46,407 nt of DNA, taken from assembly GCF_001514145.1 (NCBI RefSeq), contig NZ_KQ948676.1:125963-172369 (forward strand). The letters are read 5' to 3'. Position numbers and translations under genes: made by a program. This DNA is from Streptomyces canus. Lineage in GTDB: Bacteria > Actinomycetota > Actinomycetes > Streptomycetales > Streptomycetaceae. This document shows, one piece after another, positions 17,549-26,284 of the stretch (position 1 is its first letter; each line of letters begins with the position of its first letter). The notes beneath the pieces are model-generated. The model was not told the origin of the DNA and made no database searches. It was given only the letters and a program-made list of their open reading frames with translations.

Positions 17549-17994
17549 TCAGGGAGCGCTCCAGCAGCTCAGAAACTGCCTTAGGTCATCGGCCACCTTG
17601 TCGAGCTCCGGTTCGTCCAGCGACGCCGTCCGCGTCCGGCAAACGGCCCCATCGGGCCCCGCGACATAGATCAGGCCCGCCGCCGATCGAGCCGATGGCC
17701 AGGCCAGGTGGCTGCGACGTCGTTCAGCGGCCCAGGCATGTTGACTTCGAGCGGCCCCAGTTGGTGAAGGTTGTGTAGCTTCCCGACGTCCTGAAGTGGC
17801 CCCGGGAATTGGCTTGCGCTGGGACCACCCGCGGCGCGGTCAGCTCCGTGTGGTTGAGAACGGCATGGCGTCGGCCCATTCGGGCCAGCACGTGGGGGGG
17901 CGCCCAGGCTGGAGGCCCGCAGGAGTGCGTCGAAGTCGTCGGTCGGCATGGAGTCCGCGGGCTGGACCTCCGTGTCGTACCTCCGAGCGGTCAT
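17549..17994 (-). pseudogene. Conserved hypothetical partner of the sigma-like gene, multiply frameshifted
   Basis: Starts at ATG 17994 with GGGAG upstream and a 4-nt overlap with the sigma-like gene. The coding signal switches frame several times: MPTDDFDALLRASSLGAP, then past a run of seven G (17894-17900) VLARMGRRHAVLNHTEL, then back to LQDVGKLHNLHQLGPLEVNM, and after a tandem CCTGG duplication (about 17696-17712) GLIYVAGPDGAVCRTRT and ELDKVADDLRQFLSCW, stopping at 17549. Read together these give one protein of about 148 residues. Family not recognised; coupling suggests a partner or regulator of the sigma-like protein. Confidence 0.5.
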
Positions 17995-18742
17995 CGCGTT
18001 TCTCCCTTCCGCTGGATGGGCTGTGCAGAGGTCTTCGTCAGCCGGATACGGATCCGGCTGGTCCTACGTTCCAAGGTTTTCTCGGTGAGTCCTACGCGTT
18101 GTGCCGCCTCGCGTTGGGTGTATCCCATCGCGCGCAAGCACAGTGCCTCGCGGACCTGTGGATCGTGGATCTGCTCCAGCAGCCGCAGGCATTCGTCGTG
18201 CACAGCCGCAGCGTTGACGGGGTCCGTGCCGGGCTGGACGGGGATCTGCGTCAGGGCGTCTCCCGGGCGTTACGTCCTGGTGCCCGATGCAGTTCGGTAT
18301 ACCGCAGGACACGGTCGTCATACCAGCGATTGCAGACCGGGCGGAACGAGCGCAGTGTGGCACCGACGAAGTAGGTGGTCAGGGAGGCGCCGTCGCCCGG
18401 GCTCCATCTGCCGCGGACCAGGCCGTACTCGGTGAACAATGCGCTGCCGTCGATCACAGCGCCGGTGGCGATCTCGCGCCGGTCTCCGCTGTCCAGTCGG
18501 TAGCGCGGCGATAGTGCGGGATGGGACGGCCGGCCTGAGCGTAGCGGTCGAAGATACTCTCGGAGACATTCCCGGGACTCATCCATTTCCGAGCGTGAAC
18601 TGGACCGGCTGGAGCAGCAGTCGCGGTAGCACCACTTGTAGGCGCAGCACCGCACTCTCGTCAGCGCGTCGGCGCGTTGTCCCCACCGGATGTGCCGCCG
18701 CCTGGCGGCGGGGCCGCCATGGCCTACGGCGGCGCACGGCAC
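17991..18742 (-). pseudogene. Sigma-70-like DNA-binding protein, frameshifted
   Basis: The C-terminal part (stop at 17991) is a sigma region-4-type HTH: VREALCLRAMGYTQREAAQR then VGLTEKTLERRTSRIRIRL. The N-terminal part lies in another frame up to 18742 and carries GAVIDGSALFTEYGLVRGRW and GASLTTYFVGATLRSF, which match streptomycete sigma-like proteins of this layout. The frames change between about 18250 and 18290. The start is uncertain; the first 50 residues look non-coding. It overlaps the downstream hypothetical by ATGA. Probably inactive unless the indels are sequencing errors. Confidence 0.55.
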
Positions 18743-18769
18743 CGTTGACGATCATGATGGTGTGGCGGG

Positions 18770-18876
18770 ACCAATCGGCGTGACAGGACTTGCACACGGC
18801 CTTGATCCAGCCGTGCGGGGTGTCATCGCGTCGTCGGCGGCGTCCTGTTACCCCGCAGAACTCGCAGACGGTTTTC
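18770..18876 (-). other. Cys-pair (zinc-ribbon-like) coding scrap
   Basis: On the minus strand an open frame contains VCEFCGVTGRRRRR and, 15 residues on, VCKSCHADW: two CxxC pairs with a basic linker, the pattern of a small zinc-binding module. The frame (18579-19025) overlaps the NTF2-like gene on one side and the sigma-like gene on the other, and has no good start, so only this piece is notable. Confidence 0.25.
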
Positions 18877-18925
18877 CCCAGGGGAGGTATGACGGGCGGG
18901 TGGTTCGGACCGTCGGGGAGCCCTG

Positions 18926-19294
18926 TCAGCCTCGCTCCCACAGCGGCAACCGGAACATGGCGTAGGTGAACTTGCCGCTGATACGCCCTGCGGTGTCGAA
19001 GTGGAACACGTCCACACCGTGCCATTGCATGCGGCCGCCGTAGCGCGCACGAGCGAACAGGCGCAGCGGCAACGGGACATGCTGGCCGGACTCTCCGCTC
19101 ATGTCGAGCCGGCAGGCCCAGCGGATCGTGGCGCGCCGGTTCGGCTCGTCGATGATCTTGTCGTACACGGCGAAGTGCATGGCGCCGTAGCGCCCGGCGA
19201 AGTGCGGCTCGAATTCTTTGCGGATCGCCGCGATGCCACGTCGCTCCGGAAGGTGGCCGGGCAGGTACACGGCGTCGTCGGCGAAGAAGGACAT
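18926..19294 (-). CDS. SnoaL/NTF2-like protein
   Basis: 122 residues from ATG 19294: a SnoaL-like alpha+beta barrel (MSFFADDAVYLPGHLPERRG, KEFEPHF, IRWACRLDMSG, WHGVDVFHFDTAGRISGKFTY). Coding resemblance extends 29 codons further upstream (TNLSQTIDDFVAAFNEPSPD, the missing first helix) to an ATC at 19379-19381, preceded by GGGAG at the right distance. The true start may therefore be a mutated ATG. Such proteins bind small hydrophobic substrates as isomerases, cyclases or dehydratases. It is divergent from a TetR gene across an operator-like repeat. Confidence 0.75.
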   Translation of the reverse strand: MSFFADDAVYLPGHLPERRGIAAIRKEFEPHFAGRYGAMHFAVYDKIIDEPNRRATIRWACRLDMSGESGQHVPLPLRLFARARYGGRMQWHGVDVFHFDTAGRISGKFTYAMFRLPLWERG

Positions 19295-19428
19295 GACCTT
19301 GTCAAGATCGGGGCTCGGCTCGTTGAAGGCGGCAACGAAGTCGTCAATGGTCTGACTGAGGTTGGTCGAGGTGACGGAGATGGTCTTTCACTCCCGGAGC
19401 GCGATGGGGTTGTCGGATGCCGGGACAT

Positions 19429-19471
19429 TAACAGAACACTCGTCCCTTAACAAGAGATGGGTGTTCTGTTA
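19429..19471. promoter_or_regulatory. Operator-like inverted repeat between NTF2-like and TetR genes
   Basis: TAACAGAACAC (19429-19439) and its exact reverse complement (19461-19471) are separated by 21 nt. The site lies between two divergent genes, 24 bases before the TetR start, so it probably covers both promoters. Autoregulation by the TetR protein is the obvious inference. Confidence 0.65.
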
Positions 19472-19494
19472 GATCTGGACTAGGATGAACGGTC

Positions 19495-20148
19495 ATGTCA
19501 GCGCCATTCCAGCGGGCTCGACGCCCTGATCAGAAGGACCAGCGCCGTGAGGCCATCCTCACCGCCGCTCGGGAGCTCGCCGAGCGTTCCGGCGTGGCCA
19601 GGGTCAGCCTGCAGGACATCGCCACCGCGGTCGGACTCGCCAAGTCCAACGTGTTGCGCTACTTCGGCACGCGTGAGGAGATCTACCTGCATCTGCTGAT
19701 GAGCGCGGGTTCTGAGTGGGCGAGCGTGGTCAGTGCCCGGTTGCAAGAAGTGAGTGGGACCGAGGCAACAGCCGGCGTTCTCGCGGATGCCTTCGTGGAC
19801 CGTCCGTTCTACTGTGATTTGACCACGCACGCGGAGACGATGCTCGAGCACAATGTGTCCGTGGAGGTGCTAAAGGTCTTCAAGAGGTGGGCCATCGACA
19901 CCTACTGGGCGATCGGCCGGCACATCTCCGCCGCCTGCCCGGAACTGACCCCCGCCGATGGCGCCGCACTCGTGATGACAGCCAGCGCTTTCGTCGCGAA
20001 GCTGTTTCCCATCACCCGTCCGCCTGAGGCGCTGCGTGAACTGTACGCGCGCGAGCCGGAGATCGCGCGGGCGTTCCCGCCGTTCCGCCCCACGCTGAAA
20101 CGCATGGTGGCGGCCACTGCAGCCGGCCTGCCTCTGGTGCGACAGTAG
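19495..20148 (+). CDS. TetR-family transcriptional regulator
   Basis: 217 residues. The N-terminal DNA-binding domain is clear: REAILTAARELAERSG, then VARVSLQDIATAVGLAKSNV, LRYFGTREEIYLHLL (HTH about 42-62). The C-terminal all-helical ligand domain (about 80-205) is normal in size. It probably represses itself and the divergent SnoaL-like gene from the inverted repeat at 19429-19471. The ligand is unknown. The gene is intact, unlike most of its neighbours. Confidence 0.92.
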   Translation: MSAPFQRARRPDQKDQRREAILTAARELAERSGVARVSLQDIATAVGLAKSNVLRYFGTREEIYLHLLMSAGSEWASVVSARLQEVSGTEATAGVLADAFVDRPFYCDLTTHAETMLEHNVSVEVLKVFKRWAIDTYWAIGRHISAACPELTPADGAALVMTASAFVAKLFPITRPPEALRELYAREPEIARAFPPFRPTLKRMVAATAAGLPLVRQ

Positions 20149-20289
20149 ACGACTGAAAGGGTGTCAACAGGCGGGGGATGAGATCCGGTTGCGGCTGCGA
20201 GGTCCGCGAGCCGGGACCGGGCCGACCGCGACGGCAGCTGGCTGCGCAAGAGGATCCTGCCCCTACGTCGAACAGGCCCGGCACACCAA

Positions 20290-21134
20290 CCTGATGCACG
20301 GGCGAAGAGCGACTGCTATCTGCGGGGACTGATGGTGGATGGGTGGCGCAAGTCCATCCAGGCCATGGCGGAGCGGCTGGCGGACGGCAACGAGCAGAAA
20401 ACCTGCAGCAGTTCGTGAACCAGTCGACGTGGGATCCGGTGCCGGTGCGGCGGCGGATCGCGGAGCGGATGGTGCCGCGAATCGGCCCGGATGCCTGGGC
20501 CATCGACTACATGTCGTTCCCCAAGGACGGGAAGATATCGGTGGCGGTCGCGCCCCAGTACTGCGGAGCCTTGGGCAAGCAGGCCAATTGCCAGGTCGCG
20601 GTGAGCGTGCACGCGGTCTCCGACACCGCGTCCTGTCCGCTGCAGTGGCGCCTGTTCGTGCCCCAGGAGTGGGCGGACGACCCGGCCCGCCGACGCGAGA
20701 CGGGGGTCCCTGAGGAGTTCGGGCACCGGGAGAAGTGGCGCCTGGCCTTGGATGTCCTGGACGAGCCGGCCAGTTGGGGTCTGGTGCCGCCGGTGGTGGT
20801 GGCCGACGCCGGCTACGGGCAGAACGCCGACTTCCGCGACGGGCTGGAACGTCGGAGCATCGGCTACGTGATGGCGATCCGCTCGGATGTGACCGTCCAC
20901 CCGCACGATGCCGTGCCCACTGCCCCGCCCTGGTCCGGCAACGGCCGCAAGCCCCGGCCCCGCTACCGCGACAAGCCGTCCCCGGTGGCCGCGCTCGGGG
21001 CGGACCAGGGGCGGCAGGCCTTCACTGAGGTGACCTGGCGGGAAGGCTCCCGCGGGCCGATGCGTTCGCATTTGTTGTCCCTGCGGGTGCGACCGGCCGG
21101 GGTCAGCCCAAACCCAAGAGCCAACGCAACCTAA
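20290..21134 (+). pseudogene. IS701-family transposase, frameshifted and truncated
   Basis: The first piece, CYLRGLMVDGWRKSIQAMAE, is in one frame and the rest (FVNQSTWDPVPVRRRIAERM, AWAIDYMSFPKDGKISVAV, VVVADAGYGQNADFRDGLE) in another; the shift falls in an A run near 20398 (two extra A would explain it). The catalytic Asp motifs IDYM and ADAGYG are present. The N-terminus is missing, and the C-terminus after LSLRVRPAG turns into unrelated sequence. Not active. Confidence 0.8.
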
Positions 21135-21500
21135 CGGAGGCCTATGAGTTGGAGGCTTCTATGTCACCACTCATCACGATACCGTCCGTAACGCACATCA
21201 TGCGCACGCGCGGAACCGCGGGTCAGGGGCTTTTCGGAGCCGGTTCAGGGATCCCAACACCCTCCGCATGATGCGGAGTTCACGCGGCCGCCCGGAGGGT
21301 GTCGCGCCAGACTGGGGCAGGCGTGATCGGGCGCCGGCAATCAGCCTCGGCGAGCACGGCGGCCAGCCCTCGGCTTGGCTGCGGAACGTTTCTGGTAGCG
21401 GCCTCACCAGAGTTGGGTGAGACGCTCCCGAGCGATGGACCTCCCACCTTGGAGCCCGGCAACTCCCGGCCTGGACCGGCTCCGACTTCCGACCTCCCCC
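21135..21500. other. Intergenic region, no gene seen
   Basis: About 365 bases between IS701 debris and the DUF3050 gene. Short frames on the minus strand have no recognisable content. Probably leftover element ends. Confidence 0.45.
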
Positions 21501-22280
21501 TCACTCCATAGCCCCCAGAATGCCGTCCCACAGACGTGACCGTGCCTCCAGCGCCTGCGTCGCCGTCTCTACTGCCTCCTCCCAGCGCTTGTCGTCCGTG
21601 CCGCAGAGGTCGGCGACCATCTGCATGGCCATGGGGGTGTGTTCCTCGCCGTCGACCTCGATGTGTCGGGCGAGGTAGTCGCAGAAGAGCGGGAAGCGTT
21701 CCGTGCCCTCCTTCTTGATCACCTGGTCGAACATGTCCGGGATCAGGTCCTCGCGGGAGAAGGCGAAGGCGGCGGCGCGGCAGTGCAGCGGACGTTTCTC
21801 GATGATGCCGAAGGTGGTGCGGACGAACTCGGCGGCGGGGTCCGGGACTTGGGCCCCGCGCAGCGCCGCCTGCACACCGTGTCCCTCGGCCAGCAGGGCG
21901 AGGAATGCGTCGATCCGGGTGATGTCGGCGCCGGCCTCGGTCATGCCGGCACGGTACAGCTCGAAGTGACTCGTGAAACCACCGTTCAGTTCGTCGCTCT
22001 CCTCGACCAGCACGATGTCGTTGATGAGCCGCCGGCTGACCTCCGAGCCGCGCGGCACCCAGGGGACGTCGACACAGGTCAGTTCGCGTTGCAGGGACTT
22101 CAGCAAGGACATGAAGTCCCATACCGCGAAGACATGGTGAGTCATGAACGTCGCCATGTTCTCGCGGCTGTCGATGCGCTGGTAAATCGGGTGCGCGGTC
22201 ACTTCTTTCCGCGCGGATTCGATCACCGAACGAGCCCTGTCGATTCCCTCGTGCCGCATATCCCAGTCGTACCTGGACAT
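21501..22280 (-). CDS. DUF3050 protein (haem-oxygenase-like fold)
   Basis: 259 residues from ATG 22280, chosen because AAGGAG lies 5 nt upstream; the frame is open further. The sequence matches DUF3050: MATFMTHHVFAVWDFMSLLK, an EESDE acidic cluster, HFELYRAGM, and near residue 205 RHIEVDGEEHTPMAMQMV. The spacing of these Glu, Asp and His residues on helices is that of haem-oxygenase-like proteins, some of which are di-iron oxidases. The reaction here is not known. Downstream and divergent lie remnants of aromatic-metabolite genes (monooxygenase-like, PabAB), suggesting it once belonged to a biosynthetic cluster. Confidence 0.85.
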   Translation of the reverse strand: MSRYDWDMRHEGIDRARSVIESARKEVTAHPIYQRIDSRENMATFMTHHVFAVWDFMSLLKSLQRELTCVDVPWVPRGSEVSRRLINDIVLVEESDELNGGFTSHFELYRAGMTEAGADITRIDAFLALLAEGHGVQAALRGAQVPDPAAEFVRTTFGIIEKRPLHCRAAAFAFSREDLIPDMFDQVIKKEGTERFPLFCDYLARHIEVDGEEHTPMAMQMVADLCGTDDKRWEEAVETATQALEARSRLWDGILGAME

Positions 22281-22485
22281 GATTCTCCTTCTGTCGGGAG
22301 AACGATCCTGCAGCCCTTGAAGACCACCCTGCAAGCACTTTCCGGAATTCGGGAAGTGCTACCTCGAGTACGGCTCAACAGACTGCACCAAGGCAACCAA
22401 AAATAGATAAAAGCCACGATACGGACAATCGAAAAACTTCGTTGAAGATTTGAACGTGCCGTGAAGACTTTGCGTACCTGTCCGT

Positions 22486-23060
22486 GTGACCAGTAATCAC
22501 GTCACCGTCACCGTGGCCTTTCAAGTGGCGCCGGGCCGCGGGCCCGACTTCCCACCGTGGGCGTGGGGGATGTCGAACGCGAGTGCCCAGCAACGAGGTT
22601 TTCCGGGAGGCGGCGTACTTGTCGACGGAGAGGCGGAGTGGCATGTCGTCCATCGCTTCGCCAGTGAGGGAACCGTCCGGTCCTGGGAGGACTCCACCGC
22701 GCGGGCCCAGTGGGACGTACAGGCCGCGGACTTCGCCCGGCAGACCGGGCACAGGAGCATGCGGGGTTCCAAGGTGTGGTTCGACTCGCAGACCGCCACA
22801 CCGAAGACACTCCGCCGGCTAAGTGGCAACTGTGGTTTGTGAACACGAGCGCGGTGTTTCCGCCGGTTCTCCTGTTCCATCTGATCATTCTTCCTTATCT
22901 GGGCGGTCTCAATCCGCTCGTCCGCACGTTTCTGTTGTGCCTGTGTGTGACGGCTCTCGTCACCTGGATTCTCATGCCGCGGCTCCAGCGTTTCCTCAAG
23001 AAATGGCTGTACCCGCCGCTTCAGGCATTCCGTGGACGATATGAAAGAGGGACCGCATAG
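22486..23060 (+). pseudogene. Antibiotic-biosynthesis-monooxygenase-like membrane protein, single frameshift
   Basis: The first frame (GTG 22486) encodes an ABM-type ferredoxin-like domain (VTVTVAFQVAPGRGPDF, GFPGGGVLVDGEAEWHVVHR, WFDSQTATPK) and runs off after 22803. The second frame continues with AKWQLWFVNTSAVFPPVLLF and two TM helices (VLLFHLIILPYLGG; TFLLCLCVTALVTWILM), ending KKWLYPPLQAFRG at 23060. One missing G at 22806 (AAG[G]AC) joins them into about 191 residues with the layout seen in intact streptomycete homologues. Everything else is preserved, so the mutation, if real, is recent. Confidence 0.75.
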
Positions 23061-23089
23061 GTTCGGTGCGAGCCAAGGGAGGTGGGCGG

Positions 23090-23275
23090 GTGAAGACCCT
23101 GCTCATCAACAATTACGACTCGTACACATACAACCTGTTTCAGCTGATCGCCGAGGCCAACGGCGAGGAACCGGTGGTGATCCGCAATGACGCCACGGGC
23201 GGGATTCCGGATCTCGCGGAATTCGACAATGAGCCTTACCAACTTCAAGGCCGGGTTGGAGATCGGCTCGTGTAG
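23090..23275 (+). pseudogene. Aminodeoxychorismate/anthranilate synthase glutaminase, N-terminal scrap
   Basis: GTG at 23090 with GGGAGG upstream begins VKTLLINNYDSYTYNLFQLI, then AEANGEEPVVIRND, the start of the glutamine amidotransferase half of PabAB/TrpG proteins. Resemblance stops after about 45 residues (LAEFD, near 23225). The catalytic Cys and the whole synthase half are missing. It follows the monooxygenase-like pseudogene by 30 nt, as if the two were once in one operon for a p-aminobenzoate- or anthranilate-derived product. Confidence 0.7.
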
Positions 23276-23285
23276 CCTCCGGCGC

Positions 23286-23951
23286 ATGTCTTCCGCGCTG
23301 GACCGCGCGATGATCGACAAGATTGCGGCCGAGATCGACGATGAGCTGATCGGGATGCGCCGCGACATCCACCGGCCGCCCGATCTTGCCGGTGAGGAGC
23401 GGCGCGCGTGGGCGGCCATGGTGTGGTGGGTGCTCGACGGTGCAGGTGAGGGCCCGACCGTCGCCTACCGGGCCGACATGGACGCGGTCGACGACGAACT
23501 GTTCGACTTTGCCTTCGCCTCGCAGGTCCCGGGGGCAGCCCACCTGTGCGGCCACGACCTGCACACGGCGATCGGGGTGGGTATCGCCTTGGTCCTCGCA
23601 CGGCTGCGGAAGCAGCTGAACGGCCGGGTCGTCTTCGCCTTCCAGCCGGCCGAGGAGACGGGCGAGGGCGCCCGGGCGATGATCGAGGACGGGGTCCTGG
23701 AGCGGACCGCGCCGCGGGAGATCTACGCGCTGCACTGCGGCTCCAATCCAGTCGGCACGTTCGCGGTCGGGCCGGGTCAGCCGGGGCAAGACCGCTTCCG
23801 GATCGAGCTGGCGGGGTCAGGCGCCGCCGACAACGACGCCAAGCGGCTCGTCGCCATGATCGACGGATTGTCGACTGTCGGGCGCCCGCAGACGCCCGGA
23901 CAGCTCCAGCAAGGGCTCGGCCCCCGCATTTCGGAGGGACACGCGCGCTGA
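23286..23951 (+). pseudogene. M20-family amidohydrolase, internally deleted and truncated
   Basis: 221 codons of a family usually about 400-430 residues. Preserved: ELIGMRRDIHRPPDLAGEER (normal HRHPE is changed to HRPPD), TVAYRADMDAV, the metal motif CGHDLHTA and the acid pair FQPAEETGEGARAM. A segment between GEERRAWAAMV and WWVLDG is missing, as are the dimerisation domain and the last metal-binding His; the sequence becomes unrelated after TPGQLQQ. Still an open frame, so a product might be made, but not an active peptidase. Confidence 0.7.
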
Positions 23952-24009
23952 TCTGCCAGCGGCAGAACAGCGGCCTGGCCGGGCTCGACGATCACTACAG
24001 TCCAGTCTC

Positions 24010-24747
24010 ATGACGGCGATTACGACGCGTACGGTCGAGTACCCGGCGGACGGTTTGACGATGATCGGGCACCTCGCGCTCCCGGCCGGTGTCGACCGCC
24101 GGCCCGCGGTGCTGCTCGGACCAGAGGGCATGGGGCTTAGCGACGTCGAGCGCCGCCGGGCCGATGCTCTCGCCGAGCTGGGATACGTAGCGCTGGCCTT
24201 CGACCTTCACGGCGGGCGCTATGTGGGCGACCCCGAAGAGATGCTGGCCCGTTGCCTGCCGCTGCTCGCTGATCCCGACCGGATGCGCGGCATCGGTCAT
24301 GCGGCGCTCGAGGTGTTGCGCGCCGAATCGCGGGCCGACCCCGACCGGATCGCCGCCGTCGGCTACGGCACCGGGGGCGCCATCGGGCTGGAACTCGGGC
24401 GCGGCGGCGTCAACCTGCGCGCGATCGGAACTGTCAACGCACTGACCACGGGTCGACCGGGCGAGGCAGCGCGCATTCGCTGCCCGGTGTGGGCCGGGGT
24501 CGGGTCGGAAGACCCGATCATGTCGCCCGCGCAACGGAACGCGTTCACCGCCGAGATGCAGGCCGCGGGCGTCGACTGGCGCCTCGCTGTCTACGGCGGC
24601 GCCTTGCACGCCTTTCATCACCCGCCGGTCGACCACCCCGTGGTCCCCGGCGTCGGCTACCACCCACAGCACGCGCAGCGAGCCTGGCGCGACGTCGTCG
24701 ACCTGCTCGCCGAGTGCCTGCCCGTGACGGAGGATCTGGGGGCATGA
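24010..24747 (+). CDS. Dienelactone-hydrolase-like alpha/beta hydrolase lacking the Cys nucleophile
   Basis: 245 residues. The fold and family are clear: PAVLLGPEGMGLSDVERRRA, GYVALAFDLHGG, the elbow AVGYGTGGAIGLEL, VWAGVGSEDPIMS (acid) and YGGALHAFHHPP (His). In dienelactone hydrolases the elbow is G-Y-C-F-G-G with Cys as nucleophile; here it is G-Y-G-T-G-G, with Gly in that place. The His and Asp are kept, so the protein is either a non-hydrolytic homologue or uses different chemistry. It starts at ATG 24010 after the M20 pseudogene on the same strand. Confidence 0.85.
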   Translation: MTAITTRTVEYPADGLTMIGHLALPAGVDRRPAVLLGPEGMGLSDVERRRADALAELGYVALAFDLHGGRYVGDPEEMLARCLPLLADPDRMRGIGHAALEVLRAESRADPDRIAAVGYGTGGAIGLELGRGGVNLRAIGTVNALTTGRPGEAARIRCPVWAGVGSEDPIMSPAQRNAFTAEMQAAGVDWRLAVYGGALHAFHHPPVDHPVVPGVGYHPQHAQRAWRDVVDLLAECLPVTEDLGA

Positions 24748-24824
24748 CCCAGGCAAACAGCCTGGCGCCAGGCCTGGTCCGCGTCGTGCACTGACAGTCC
24801 CCTCCCCTCAAGTCCGCACAGCCC

Positions 24825-25110
24825 TCAGCCCGAACCAGCGACCAGTGCCTCGCCGAGCGGGGTGCGGCGGTAGAGCACGGACCGTCCGGACCGGGCGCGG
24901 ACGAGCAGTCCCGCGCCTCGCAGGATGGCGAGGTGGTCTCCTACCGCGCCGGGTGCCATGGCGAGGCTTCGGGCGAGGTGGCTGGTACTGGCCGGGGCGT
25001 CCAACGCCAACAGCAGCCGGGCTCGGGCCCGGCCGACGAGAGCGGTCAGGGCATCCGGTCTGGGGACGCTCTCCTGTTCGCCCCATAGGGCGGCGGTGCC
25101 GCGGGCATGA
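24825..25110 (-). pseudogene. ArsR-type winged-helix regulator, C-terminal remnant
   Basis: The minus strand reads YHARGTAALWG, then a winged-helix domain (TALVGRARARLLLALDAPAS, TSHLARSLAMAPGAVGDHLA, LRGAGLLVRARSGRSVLYRR) ending at 24825. This is the end of a larger ArsR-like regulator whose N-terminal two-thirds are missing. It breaks off at about 25110, where an SDR remnant begins on the other strand. Confidence 0.7.
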
Positions 25111-25118
25111 TAGATCAA

Positions 25119-25513
25119 GGTTCTGGGCCGTGCACCTCGACGCCCTCGGGAAAGACGACGGCGTCCGGGCACTCGCCCTCCATCCCGGCAAAATCATCAC
25201 TGGGCTCCAGCGGGAGATGCCCTTCCAGGAGCAGATCGACCGCGGCTGGGTGGACGAGCACGGCAACGTCATCGGCGATGGTTTCAAGACCGCCTCCCAG
25301 GGAGCCGCCACCGGCCTGTGGGCCGCCACGTCCCCGCTCCTCGCCGGCTGCGGCGGCCTCTATCTGGAGGACTGCGACGTTGCGCATGTCTCCGCACCCG
25401 GCACCCCCATGGATGACGGGGGCGTCCGCGCATACGCCATCGACCCCGACGAGGCGGCCCGGCCCTGGGCCCTGTCTCTCGCCGTGACCGGCGCCACGCC
25501 GATCACCCGATGA
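25119..25513 (+). pseudogene. Short-chain dehydrogenase, C-terminal remnant
   Basis: The frame reads AVHLDALGKDDGVRALALHP, GKIITGLQREMPFQEQ, GFKTASQGAATGLWAATSPL and GGLYLEDCDVAHV, the C-terminal third of retinol-dehydrogenase-like SDRs, stopping at TGA 25511-25513. The Rossmann half with the GxxxGxG and YxxxK motifs is missing. Together with the ArsR remnant it marks a deletion that removed the 5' parts of two divergent genes. Confidence 0.75.
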
Positions 25514-25843
25514 ACCCACGCTCTGCATATACCGTGCTGCCCGCCGCTGTGGCGGGCAGCATGGTGCGGACCGTCCTCGGGCCGATCACGGCTACATCGG
25601 TCAGACATGTCCGGTGTTCCGCCACCAGAGCATGTGCCTCCAAGTGGGTCATCACGCAAGCCGCCCCTCACTCCGCCGTCACACCGAAGCGACACAAGCG
25701 GGCAACCCCGATCGACGTGGCCACCCCAACCACGCCCTTGCGCTGTTCTCCGCCGAGGCGGCCACGCCTGTCTCCGTCCGTCATCGCGGCGTCCCATCGC
25801 CCTGCAGGGCACACCGCTGAAGGGTCATGGTTCCGAAGCCCCG
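25514..25843. other. Intergenic region, no gene seen
   Basis: About 330 bases with frames on both strands but none with recognisable content or a ribosome site. Probably degraded coding sequence. Confidence 0.4.
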
Positions 25844-26110
25844 TCAGCTCGGAGCGTGCCCTTTGTTGAGTGCGTCGGCCGTGCGGTCGCCGAGCTGGGG
25901 GGTGCGAAGGGTGGCCCGCGTGTTCCCACGTTGTAACGCGTGGGCGATGGCGCGCGCTTCGATGCCCGCCTGGCGAAGGACGCCCGTGAGGGGATTGGTG
26001 TATCCGGCGAAGTGAAGGCGCGGGGCTGCGGGATGGTGCTGTGCCCCTACGGCGAGGGGGTGCCCGGCCTCGTCGAGTACGCCCAGGGGCTGTCCCACCA
26101 CCGGTGTGCG
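25844..26110 (-). pseudogene. FAD/NAD(P)-binding oxidoreductase, C-terminal remnant
   Basis: The minus strand reads GVLDEAGHPLAV and then APRLHFAGYTNPLTGVLRQA, GIEARAIAHAL, the end of flavin-dependent monooxygenase-type proteins (final FVGY motif followed by a helix). No dinucleotide-binding motifs are found upstream in this frame. It ends at 25844. Confidence 0.5.
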
Positions 26111-26284
26111 CAAGGGTGGTGAGGTCGGTGTCGTGCTGCGCCAAGTCGACATCGGCGGTGACGCCGATGAGAGGTCCGACTACCGCCCCGCCGAGCGCAA
26201 AGCCCGGCCGCACACGGGTGGCGGGTCTGCATCATGTGAATGCGTGCACGACGCCAACGTCCGGGCCAGCACACATCGGGTCGG

